From Lactifluus volemus (taxonomy: Eukaryota > Basidiomycota > Agaricomycetes > Russulales > Russulaceae), in contig WTXI01000316.1 in assembly GCA_022376515.1 (NCBI GenBank), positions 1 through 40,686 on the forward strand: DNA of 40,686 bases, given 5' to 3'. A program made the translations under genes and the position numbers. The notes under the pieces are model-generated. The model was not told the DNA's origin. It ran no database searches and worked only from the letters and a program-made list of their open reading frames with translations. Of this stretch, positions 9,969-18,339 are shown piece after piece (the first letter of the stretch is position 1; each line of letters opens with the position of its first letter).

Positions 9969-12900
9969 TCTCCCCGCCTGGATCCGAGCCTTAGTACCGA
10001 ATAGCTTGTATTTAAATGCCATTTCATCAATGGAAGTCCCCATTATTTATTCAAGCTATAACGGCGGAACGAAAGAAGACAAAGCGCTAGTTGATAGTGG
10101 CGCTACCAGTAATTTCATCGATCATCGAACGGCAGAAAGATGGCAACTAGGAACAAAAGATCTAGACAAACCAATCCAGATCTTTAACGTCGATGGAACA
10201 GAAAACAAACTAGGACGAGTCACGAAGTTTTCTACTTTACGTATCCGTATGGGAAAATTAGAAGAATTACAAAACTTCTTCATCACGGACCTAGGCATGG
10301 ATCGCGTCATCCTTGGATATCCGTGGCTAGAAACGTTTAACCCAAAACTCAACTGGAAAGACCGAACCTTAGACGATGAAAACCCGAAGATTTGCCTCGA
10401 GTCCCAATATTACCACGCAGCAGTTGCTCTCAAAGAAAAAGCTCGAGTTTTACTCGCGCGAGCTTTAGAACCTGCTGGAAAATCACAAGAATGGGCTATC
10501 GCGGATACTGAACGACGCACGGCTTCCAGTGCTGCTGTTCAAGGAATACCCCTTGAATACCACGCACGCCTTCATCTTTGACGAAGAAGCAGCAAAACGC
10601 TTCCCTCCTAGTCGGGAAAATTCGACATGGAGATAAAGTTGAAACCAGACGCACCTGACATCATTAACTGCAAAGTTTATCCGTTAACTGAAGAAGGAAA
10701 GAAATTACAAAGAAATTCCTTAAAGAACATCAGGAAAAAGGCTATATCGAGCAAACGGACTCCCCTGGTCTTCACCCTGGTTCCTTATCCTAAAGCAGAT
10801 GGAAGTTCTAGACCGGTTCAAGATTATCGACGCGTCAATGAACATACATTCCTGACGTTACCCCTCCCCCGCATCGAAAATCTTCTAGAACAACTCCATG
10901 GCATGCGATATTTTACTACCCTTGACATTCGATGGGGGTATCATAATATCCGCATCAAGACGAAGACCAATGGAAAGCCGCTTTAAAACTCCCTATGGTC
11001 TTTTCAAGCCAAAGTGATGTTCTTTGGACTACGAAACTCACCAGCGGTCTTCCAAAGATTCATGGATGCCGCCTTCGCCGATCTTGTCAACAAATACCCA
11101 GGACGCATTCTAATCTATATGGATGACGTCCTCATTTGTTCCGACAATCTAGAAGAACTTCGGGAAATCACCCACGCAGTTCTCACACGCGCTCGCGAAC
11201 TCTCCTTGTTCTTCAAAGCGTCAAAATGCCACTTTGAGAAAGAACAAGTCAAATACCTCGGTATTGAAGTCCGTGATGGGAAGATAACAATCGATCCGAC
11301 AAAAAGAAATGGCCTAGCCAATTGGCCCACTGTCCTTACAAAAGTGAGGACGTCAGAAGCACCCTCGGCGTCCTTGGCTTTCAACGACCTTTCATCCGTG
11401 GCTTTGCCGACATTGCGCGCCCCATTACTGCACTTCTAAAGAAGGGGGTGAAGTTCGACTGGACCGATGAGTGCAGTAATGCCCTAAAAATTTTACTTCA
11501 ACGCGTGCAAGAAGACCCAGTCCTATACCGACCCGACTACTCAAAACCCTTTGAACTTGAAGTAGACGCCTCCCAATATGCCACTGGAGCAGTCCTACTT
11601 CAAAGAGACAAAGATAACAAACCAAGAGCAGTTGGTTATGACTCACATACCTTCAACGCTGCAGAAAGAAATTATCCAGTTTACGATCGGAACTCTTAGC
11701 AGTCGTCAGAGGACTCCTTCGTTGGGAACACGTGTTATTATCCTCACCCTTCCCAATCAAAGTATACACCGACCACAACAATCTCGATTTTATCGTCACC
11801 ACGAAACATCGCACGAAGAGTAGCGCGCTATCTGAGCAAATTAGCAGAGTTTAACTTTGAACTCATCCACAAACCTGGCGCTACAAATCGTGCCGATGCT
11901 TGTCACGACACCCCGCCATTCCCAAAGGCGACGATGACAACGAAGACGTCGTGGTGTTACCTGACAAACTCTTTGTCCAAGCAATGGAACTTCACTCCAT
12001 CGAAGAGCGTGTTTGGTTAGCACAAAAAGAAAACGACGACCTCATGAAACAATGGGCAGAAGAACATCAGCTAGAGCAAGATCATAAGGAACATGGTGGA
12101 AAGCGGACGCTCCAGTAGTCCCTGAAGACGACCAACTGAAGAAAGATATACTCTGGCGTTATCATGACCATCAGCTTGCTGGCCATCCAGGCATCGCCAA
12201 CACCATGATAGAAGTCTTCCATAACTTCTGGTGGCCTGGACTCAAGCAGTATGTCACACAATACGTCAAGGGATGCGCCACATGCCAGTCACAAAACCCC
12301 TTACCCATCGCCCAAACCCCCCATCGCTCCCATCGAACCACGAGAACAGGAAGCACCTAATGTTCCTTCCAAGTCGTGGCGATGGATCTTATCACGGATC
12401 TTCCCGAGTCACATGGATATGATTCCATCCTCACGATTGTTGATCATGATTGCACTAAAGCTGCCGTCTTCTTACCATGTACAAAAAAGATCACCACGGA
12501 AGAAGTTATCGACCTATACATCTCCAACGTTTTTCCGAACTACGGCATTCCCCGAAGAATCATCTCTGATAGAGATCCCCGCTTCACATCACACCTAGCC
12601 ACGGGGCTCTGCCAGAAACTCAAGATATCGCAAAATATCAGTACTGCCTATCACCCTCAAACGGACGGTCAATCGGAAAGAAGCAACCAACGAGTAGACA
12701 GTATCTCCGCATCTACGGCAACGATTACATGAATGACTGGTCCACACTCTACCCATGGCCCAGTTCGTTCATAACTCATGGCCAAACGCCACAACCGGAT
12801 TTACTCCGTACGAACTTCTCATCGGATATACCCTCTCGTCACAACCTCTCGGATCACAAGCCATCTACCCTATGTCAACAAAAGATCCGAAGAACTCAAA

Positions 12901-14504
12901 AACATCCGAGAAAAGGCCCGATCAGCAATGAAACAGCACAAACCCTCCTTCACAAACGCACAGAACATAAGAAGGGTCAACGCCACTACCGAAAATACGC
13001 CATAGGAGAGAAGGTCTGGCTCGAAGGTACCAATCTCAAAATGACACACCTTAGTAGCAAGCTAGCTCCAAAACGATACGGACCTTTTACAATCACCAAA
13101 GTCATATCACCGGTAGTTGTACGCCTCAAACTTCCAGATCGATGGCAGATTCATGATGTGTTTCACACATCACTGATCGCCCCCTATACGGAAACACCCG
13201 AACATGGTCCGAACTTCGAACAGCCTGCACCGGAACTTGTAGACGGAGAAGAGGAGTACGAAGTAGAAGCTGTTCTAGGGTCCAGACGTATCGGACCAAA
13301 GAACAAGACGAAGCTCCAATATCTCCTAAAGTGGAAAGGCTATTCCGCCGCACACAACACATGGGAACCAGCTGAAAATGTTGACGCCCCAGAACTACTC
13401 ACAGCCTTTTACAAAGCTCAACCAAAAGCTATAAGAACCCTCTTGCTTCAGCAAGAAACGACATCACCAACTTTCATCCCCACTACTACAACTACCACCA
13501 CCACACCACCCTTACCAAACTCCCTCACAATTCGCTATATGCAACATGTCCCAGCCAAATATGACCTACCCGCACCACGTCCCATCCGCCCAGTACACCC
13601 GTCGTCCTTCCTCTACCAATCATCGTTCGGCCTCTCCACCGTTTATCCCAGTGAGCTATACACGGCGTCCGAGAAACCGCTCCCCGACCCCCGATCTCCC
13701 GCCTTATACCCGCGAATCACGCCGCTCGATGACACCCTCAGAGAGTCGCTCTTCCAGGCCTGCGAATTCGCAGCATGGGCCATACAGCAACCCAAACCGA
13801 CAAGTTCGATTTGGGACTACCTCGCACCTCCCTCCGAACGTCCATGGACCCCACTCGCCGTCCTCCCGCCGCCAACGTGGAACGAGGACCTCCCCGATTT
13901 TGATAGACTCACGCGGAGCGACGCCGCCCCCTCCCCGCCAAACAACCAACTACCATCCCTATCAAACTCACCGGCCTCTAACGTCTGCAACTCGCCCGCC
14001 TCATCTGTCTCCCCTATCCAGGACGACGAACTCGGATGGGCATTTGATAATGACGGTGACGCTGACAACGACCAGTGGCCAGGGAGTACAGTTCATGACG
14101 GCGAGGGTGCCCTTCACTGCAAGACTTGCATGGAACGGGTCGTCAATAGTAGCAGTGGAACCGCCGCTGATTCCGCCGCAGCCCGGATCACGCACACGCC
14201 CTATTGTGGTAGATGCAAGCGACGAAACCCCGGACACGTCTACGTCGACTGCCCCCTCCATCACTGGTGCGAATGGTGCGCCGACTATGGCCATTCGGGC
14301 CCTTCATGTCACGAACCCCACCAGCAATGCAAGTTCGGAGACTCTTGTAGAGTCCCCTTAGAACACCCTCACTGGCATTGGTCGTGCCCTTACACTGACG
14401 ATAAGAAGGCCTACCTTTGGTACGGCCACGGTATCGACCGCTCCACGTCTGGCTGGATCAACGCGGAGATGACTGACTGGGACTATGCTGCTGACCGTGA
14501 GTAA
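9959..14504 (+). pseudogene. pol: Chromovirus Pol, copy 1: protease, RT, RNase H, integrase, chromodomain; multiple frameshifts
   Basis: Domains read in order but in changing frames. Aspartic protease: LVDSGATSNFI (10090-10122). Reverse transcriptase: PKADGSSRPVQDYRRVN, then the catalytic RILIYMDDVLICS near 11105. RNase H: FELEVDASQYATGAVL near 11550. Integrase zinc finger: HPGIANT and CATCQ (12180-12290). Integrase core: DLITDLP, ISDRDPRFTS and QTDGQSERSNQ (D, D, E). Chromodomain: LQYLLKWKGYSAAHNTWEP (13315-13370). A cysteine-rich tail runs to the TAA at 14502-14504. Frame breaks lie near 10560, 10625, 10716, 10775, 10970, 11340, 11690, 11900, 12115, 12700 and 12750-12960; several are single missing bases relative to the second copy. 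From about 12950 to the end the frame is intact. This copy cannot make a full Pol as written. Confidence 0.9.
13546..14361 (+). CDS. Overlapping 271-codon ORF in the +1 frame of pol, copy 1
   Basis: Opens at an ATG just after the chromodomain and is fully contained in the pol 3' region, its codons starting at the second base of pol codons. The N-terminal half is rich in Pro, Ser, Arg and Thr and likely disordered. The second half is more ordered-looking (LIMTVTLTTTSGQGV, ARLAWNGSSIVAVEPP). Copy 2 has the same start, stop and length. Substitutions between copies avoid the one position that changes both proteins (see findings), which supports translation. I recognise no family. It could be an accessory protein made by internal initiation or frameshifting; chance conservation is the alternative. 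Confidence 0.55.
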   Translation: MSQPNMTYPHHVPSAQYTRRPSSTNHRSASPPFIPVSYTRRPRNRSPTPDLPPYTRESRRSMTPSESRSSRPANSQHGPYSNPNRQVRFGTTSHLPPNVHGPHSPSSRRQRGTRTSPILIDSRGATPPPPRQTTNYHPYQTHRPLTSATRPPHLSPLSRTTNSDGHLIMTVTLTTTSGQGVQFMTARVPFTARLAWNGSSIVAVEPPLIPPQPGSRTRPIVVDASDETPDTSTSTAPSITGANGAPTMAIRALHVTNPTSNASSETLVESP

Positions 14505-14529
14505 ACGCAGGTGGGACTGCGCCTTAGAC

Positions 14530-14538
14530 GGGGGATGG
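14530..14538 (+). promoter_or_regulatory. Polypurine tract before LTR 2
   Basis: GGGGGATGG lies directly upstream of the TGTTATGG start of LTR 2, where plus-strand DNA synthesis of LTR elements is primed. The same bases precede LTR 3. LTR 1 is preceded by AGAGGGGG instead, which also resembles such a tract. Confidence 0.6.
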
Positions 14539-15145
14539 TGTTATGGACTGACACGTGCTTGCTGACTCATACTATACGTTTTCGGACTACTGACTCATTT
14601 CTGCTGACTACTTGCTTATGTGAATGGACTGCCGATCGCTTTGTTTCAGATCGCTTACTTATTTTCTCTCACGATACAGCCTTGCACAGCACCGTACAGC
14701 CTCAAGCAACAGCCACATGCACAGGATGACTTGCTGATTCCTGAAACATGTTTCAAACCCTGAAAGCTGTACGAAGGTCACAGCCCCTACGGCTGTGTAC
14801 GTAGCCTCGTCTTCTTATATATAAACCCTGTACTTTCTGCCCTAGAGACCTTAAGTCTCAGTTTTGTTTCGCAATCCAAGTCTTCTATCTATTAGAACCT
14901 TGCTTGCCTAGAAGCATCAGACCTGAGAGAACCCTCTTGACATCACACTCTTCGACTTCTTGACACTTTGGTCTTATCCCTAAGCCCAAAAAGCCCTTAA
15001 CCTCTGAAACGCTCTTGACTTAGTCGTTTACTAAGTCTCTTCTTTATCGAACCTTTGATCTTGACTTGCACGTCTTGCAAGCCAAGTTCTTGACTTCACG
15101 AACGAACGTACACTTCGTACAAAGGTCCCACTTGGAACCTTAACA
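14539..15145 (+). repeat. LTR 2, shared by the two chromovirus copies
   Basis: About 607 bp with termini TGTTATGG and CCTTAACA. It serves as 3' LTR of the full-length copy and 5' LTR of the deleted copy. It contains the same TATA box and AAGTCTCAGTTT start region as the others. Its 5' quarter matches LTR 3 (TGACTCATTTCTGCTGA) better than LTR 1. Confidence 0.93.
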
Positions 15146-15210
15146 CAAAACCTCCCATCGCTCCCATCGAACCACGAGAACAAGAAGCATCTAATGTTCC
15201 TTTCCAAGTC

Positions 15211-17343
15211 GTGGCGATGGATCTTATCACGGATCTTCCCGAGTCACATGGATATGATTCCATCCTCACAATTGTTGATCATGATTGCACTAAAGCTGCC
15301 GTCTTCTTACCATGTACGAAAAAGATCACTACGGAAGAAGTTATCGACCTATACATCTCCAACGTTTTTCCGAACTATGGCGTTCCCCGAAGAATCATCT
15401 CGGATAGAGATCCCCGTTTCACATCACACCTAGCCACAGGGCTCTGCCAGAAACTCAAGATATCGCAAAATATCAGCACCGCCTATCACCCCCAAACGGA
15501 CGGCCAATCCGAAAGAAGCAACCAACGAGTAGAACAATATCTCCGCATCTACGGCAATGATTACATGAATGACTGGTCCACACTTCTCCCCATGGCCCAG
15601 TTCGTCCATAACTCATGGCCAAACGCCACAACCGGATTTACTCCGTACGAACTCCTTATCGGATATACCCCTCTCATCGCAACCTCTCGGATCACAAGCC
15701 GTCTACCCTATGTCAATAAAAGATCCGAAGAACTCAAAAACATCCGAGAAAAGGCCCGATCAGCAATGAAGCACGCACAAACCCTCCTTCACAAACGCAC
15801 AGAACACAAGAAGGGACAACGCCACTACCGAAAATATGCCATAGGAGAAAAGGTCTGGCTCGAGGGTACTAACCTCAAAATGACGCACCTCAGTAGCAAG
15901 CTGGCCCCAAAACGCTACGGACCTTTTACAATCACCAAAGTCATATCACCGGTAGTTGTACGCCTCAAACTCCCAGATCGATGGCAGATTCATGATGTGT
16001 TTCACACATCACTGATCGCCCCCTATACGGAGACACCCGAACATGGTCCGAACTTCGAACAGCCCGCACCGGAACTTGTAGACGGAGAAGAGGAGTACGA
16101 AGTGGAAGCTGTTCTAGGGTCCAGACGTATTGGACCAAAGAACAAGACCAGACTCCAATATCTCCTAAAGTGGAAAGGCTATTCCGCCGCACACAACACA
16201 TGGGAACCAGCCGAAAATGTTGACGCCCCAAAACTACTCACAGCCTTTTACAAAGCTCAACCAAAAGCTATAAGAACCCTCTTGCTTCAGCAAGAAACGA
16301 CATCACCAACTTTCATCCCCACTACTATCGCTACCACCACCACACCACCATTACCTACCTCTCTCACAGTTCGACGTATGCAACATGTCCCAACCCAATA
16401 TGACCTACCCGCACCACGTCCCATCCGCCCAGTCCACCCGTCATCGCTCCTCTACCAATCAACGTTCGGCCTCTCCACCGTTTATCCCAGTGAGCTATAC
16501 ACGGCGTCCCAGAAACCGCTCCCAGACCCCCGATCTCCCACCTTATACCCGCGAATCACGCCGCTCGATGACACCCTCAGGGAGTCACTCTTCCAGGCCT
16601 GCGAATTCGCAGCGTGGGCCATACAGCAACCCAAACCGACAAGTTCGATTTGGGACTACCTCGCACCTCCCTCCGAGCGCCCGTGGACCCCACTCCCCGT
16701 CCTCCCACCACCAACGTGGAACGAGGACCTCCCCGATTTTGATAGACTCACGCGGAGCGACGCCGCCCCCTCCCCGCCAAACAACCAACTACCATCCTTA
16801 TCAAACTCACCGGCCTCTAACATCTGCAACTCGCCCGCCTCATCTGTCTCCCCTATCCAGGACGACGAACTCGGATGGGCATTTGATAATGACGGTAACG
16901 CTGACGACGACCAGTGGCCAGGGAGTACAGTTCATGACGGCGAGAGTGCCCTTCACTGCAAGACTTGCATGGAACGGGTCGTCAATAGTAGCAGTGGAAC
17001 CGCCGCTGATTCCGCCGCAGCCCGGATCACGCACACGCCCTATTGTGGTAGATGCAAGCGACGAAACCCCGGACACGTCTACGTCGACTGCCCCCTCCAT
17101 CAATGGTGCGAATGGTGCGCCGACTACGGCCATTCGGGCCCTTCATGTCACGAACCCCACCAGCAATGCAAGTTCGGAGACTCTTGTAGAGTCCCCTTAG
17201 AACATCCTCACTGGCATTGGTCGTGTCCCTATACTGACGACAAGAAGGCTTACCTCTGGTACGGCCACGGTATCGATCGCTCCACGTCTGGCTGGATCAA
17301 CGCGGAGATGACTGACTGGGACTATGCTGCTGATCGTGAGTAG
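15211..17343 (+). CDS. pol: Integrase core, chromodomain and cysteine-rich tail; intact ORF of the deleted copy
   Basis: Unbroken 710-codon ORF whose first ATG opens at MAMDLITDLPESHG, just before the first catalytic Asp. The three catalytic residues are present: D in DLITDLP (about residue 4), D in ISDRDPRFTS (about 62-65) and E in QTDGQSERSNQ (about 100). The C-terminal integrase domain includes KYAIGEKVWLEGTNLK and IHDVFHTSLIAPY. The chromodomain (EYEVEAVLGSR to LKWKGYSAAHNTWEP) follows at about 290-345. The remaining 350 residues are Pro/Ser-rich, then Cys/His-rich, including C-x2-C pairs and CEWCADYGHSGPSC, which fits a C-x2-C-x4-H-x4-C knuckle. The integrase N-terminal HHCC finger is missing. 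It lies about 65 bp behind an LTR promoter, so it could be expressed. Confidence 0.9.
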   Translation: MAMDLITDLPESHGYDSILTIVDHDCTKAAVFLPCTKKITTEEVIDLYISNVFPNYGVPRRIISDRDPRFTSHLATGLCQKLKISQNISTAYHPQTDGQSERSNQRVEQYLRIYGNDYMNDWSTLLPMAQFVHNSWPNATTGFTPYELLIGYTPLIATSRITSRLPYVNKRSEELKNIREKARSAMKHAQTLLHKRTEHKKGQRHYRKYAIGEKVWLEGTNLKMTHLSSKLAPKRYGPFTITKVISPVVVRLKLPDRWQIHDVFHTSLIAPYTETPEHGPNFEQPAPELVDGEEEYEVEAVLGSRRIGPKNKTRLQYLLKWKGYSAAHNTWEPAENVDAPKLLTAFYKAQPKAIRTLLLQQETTSPTFIPTTIATTTTPPLPTSLTVRRMQHVPTQYDLPAPRPIRPVHPSSLLYQSTFGLSTVYPSELYTASQKPLPDPRSPTLYPRITPLDDTLRESLFQACEFAAWAIQQPKPTSSIWDYLAPPSERPWTPLPVLPPPTWNEDLPDFDRLTRSDAAPSPPNNQLPSLSNSPASNICNSPASSVSPIQDDELGWAFDNDGNADDDQWPGSTVHDGESALHCKTCMERVVNSSSGTAADSAAARITHTPYCGRCKRRNPGHVYVDCPLHQWCEWCADYGHSGPSCHEPHQQCKFGDSCRVPLEHPHWHWSCPYTDDKKAYLWYGHGIDRSTSGWINAEMTDWDYAADRE
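16385..17200 (+). CDS. Overlapping 271-codon ORF in the +1 frame of pol, copy 2
   Basis: Second copy of the ORF at 13546-14361, with the same ATG, TAG and length and 14 amino-acid differences. Residues of the second half (about 120-235) are identical between the copies even where the overlapping Pol protein changes. Unknown family; see the first copy and the findings for the evidence that both frames are constrained. Confidence 0.55.
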   Translation: MSQPNMTYPHHVPSAQSTRHRSSTNQRSASPPFIPVSYTRRPRNRSQTPDLPPYTRESRRSMTPSGSHSSRPANSQRGPYSNPNRQVRFGTTSHLPPSARGPHSPSSHHQRGTRTSPILIDSRGATPPPPRQTTNYHPYQTHRPLTSATRPPHLSPLSRTTNSDGHLIMTVTLTTTSGQGVQFMTARVPFTARLAWNGSSIVAVEPPLIPPQPGSRTRPIVVDASDETPDTSTSTAPSINGANGAPTTAIRALHVTNPTSNASSETLVESP

Positions 17344-17366
17344 ACGCAGGTGGGACTGCGCCTTAG

Positions 17367-17377
17367 AAGGGGGATGG
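17367..17377 (+). promoter_or_regulatory. Polypurine tract before LTR 3
   Basis: AAGGGGGATGG immediately precedes the TGTTATGG start of LTR 3 and matches the tract before LTR 2. Confidence 0.6.
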
Positions 17378-17993
17378 TGTTATGGACAGACACGTGTTTG
17401 CTGACTCATACTATACATTTTCGGACTGATGACTCATTTCTGCTGACCTCTTGCTTATGCGAATGGACTGCCGATCGCCTTGTTTCAGATCGCTTACTTA
17501 TTTTCTCTCACGATACAGCCTCACACAGCACCACACAGCACCGTACAGCCGCAAGTAACAGCCACATGTACAGGATGACTCGCTGATTCCTGAGACATGT
17601 TTCAAACCCTGAAAGCTGTACGAAGGTCACAGCCCCTACGGCTGTGTACATAGCCGCGTCTTCTTATATATAAACCCTGTACTTTCTGCCCTAGAGACCT
17701 TAAGTCTCAGTTTTGTTTCGCAATCCAAGTCCTTCTATCTATTAGAACCTTGTCTTGCCTAGAAGCATTCGACCTGAGAGAACCCTCTTGACATCACTCT
17801 TCACGACTTCTTGACACTTTGGTCTCACCCTGAGCCCAAAGCCCTTGACCTCTGAAACGCTCTTGACTTAGTCGTTTACTAAGTCTCATCCTTATCGAAC
17901 CTTTGACCTTGACTTGCACGTCTTGCAAGTCTAGATCTTGACTTCACGAACGAACGTACATTTCGTACAAAGGTCCCACTTGGAACCTTAACA
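17378..17993 (+). repeat. LTR 3, 3' end of the deleted copy
   Basis: About 616 bp with termini TGTTATGG and CCTTAACA. Longer than LTR 2 mainly through a small duplication (CACACAGCACCACACAGCACC near 17520). TATA box and start region are conserved. It abuts GGCGGGG, where the flanking host sequence begins. Confidence 0.93.
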
Positions 17994-18339
17994 GGCGGGG
18001 AGGCTTGGATGCGTCACCTCAGCCCGCTCATGGTCGTGGAGAGTATGGGGTGGATTTTGGTGCTGGTCGTGGGGACTGTGATCGGGACTGGGACCAGGAT
18101 GGGGGTCAGCTCCGGGATGAAAGGGATTGACATCCACCCGTGCCCAGGAGAGAATTGCCGCCTCCGCAAGCGGCATGGAGTGAGCGGGATCATTCACCTC
18201 GGTCACTCCGGTTTCTGTACTATAAAGAGCGGACAACTCAAATTCTGAGCTCTGTTAAAAAAGATAAAAGGAACGCACAATGAGAAAGATATGCCTGTCT
18301 TCTTGGGATAGGTGAAGCGGTTTCGGGTTTACAAAATGT
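17994..18339 (-). other. Unassigned sequence between LTR 3 and the RGS-type gene remnant
   Basis: On the minus strand a pyrimidine-rich TTTTTTAACAG near 18255 looks like a splice acceptor. It is followed by an open frame (STETGVTEVNDPAHS...) that runs without a stop into LTR 3. A matching donor GTAAAC lies near 18328. It may be a further exon of the neighbouring gene cut off by the retrotransposon, but I see no RGS core in it. Confidence 0.3.

Larger units (their letters stand above)
7514..15145 (+). mobile_element. Ty3-type chromovirus (Tf1/sushi-like), full-length but with broken pol
   Basis: LTR-flanked element of about 7.6 kb. Order: LTR (7514-8110), self-priming-type PBS, gag (8159-9958), protease, reverse transcriptase, RNase H, integrase, chromodomain, cysteine-rich extension, purine tract, LTR (14539-15145). 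RNase H before integrase places it in Ty3/Gypsy; the chromodomain places it among chromoviruses, which by family knowledge target H3K9-methylated chromatin. Pol carries many frame breaks between about 10560 and 12960. The flanks 7509-7513 (GGGGG) and 17994-17998 (GGCGG) are not a clear target duplication for the tandem pair. The two LTRs differ in a block near 7562-7590, so they may not come from one insertion. Confidence 0.9.
14539..17993 (+). mobile_element. Internally deleted chromovirus copy (LTR, integrase-chromodomain, LTR)
   Basis: LTR 2 is followed by CAAA (15146-15149) and then directly by sequence equivalent to 12317 onward of the full copy, so about 4.2 kb is missing: leader, PBS, gag, protease, RT, RNase H and the integrase zinc finger. 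CAAA occurs at both ends of the deleted interval, so the junction is a short-homology join. The rest of pol, the overlapping ORF, the polypurine tract and LTR 3 are intact. With almost no PBS it should not be copied by its own priming. Confidence 0.88.

Noticed and set aside
13126..14294. Minus-strand ORFs opposite the chromovirus overlap
   Set aside because: They occur in both copies but are of different lengths and positions, and no substitution pattern supports them.
7509..17998. GGGGG/GGCGG as a target-site duplication of the chromovirus array
   Set aside because: The pentamers differ by one base, are low complexity, and the left one looks like a purine tract, so I did not call it.
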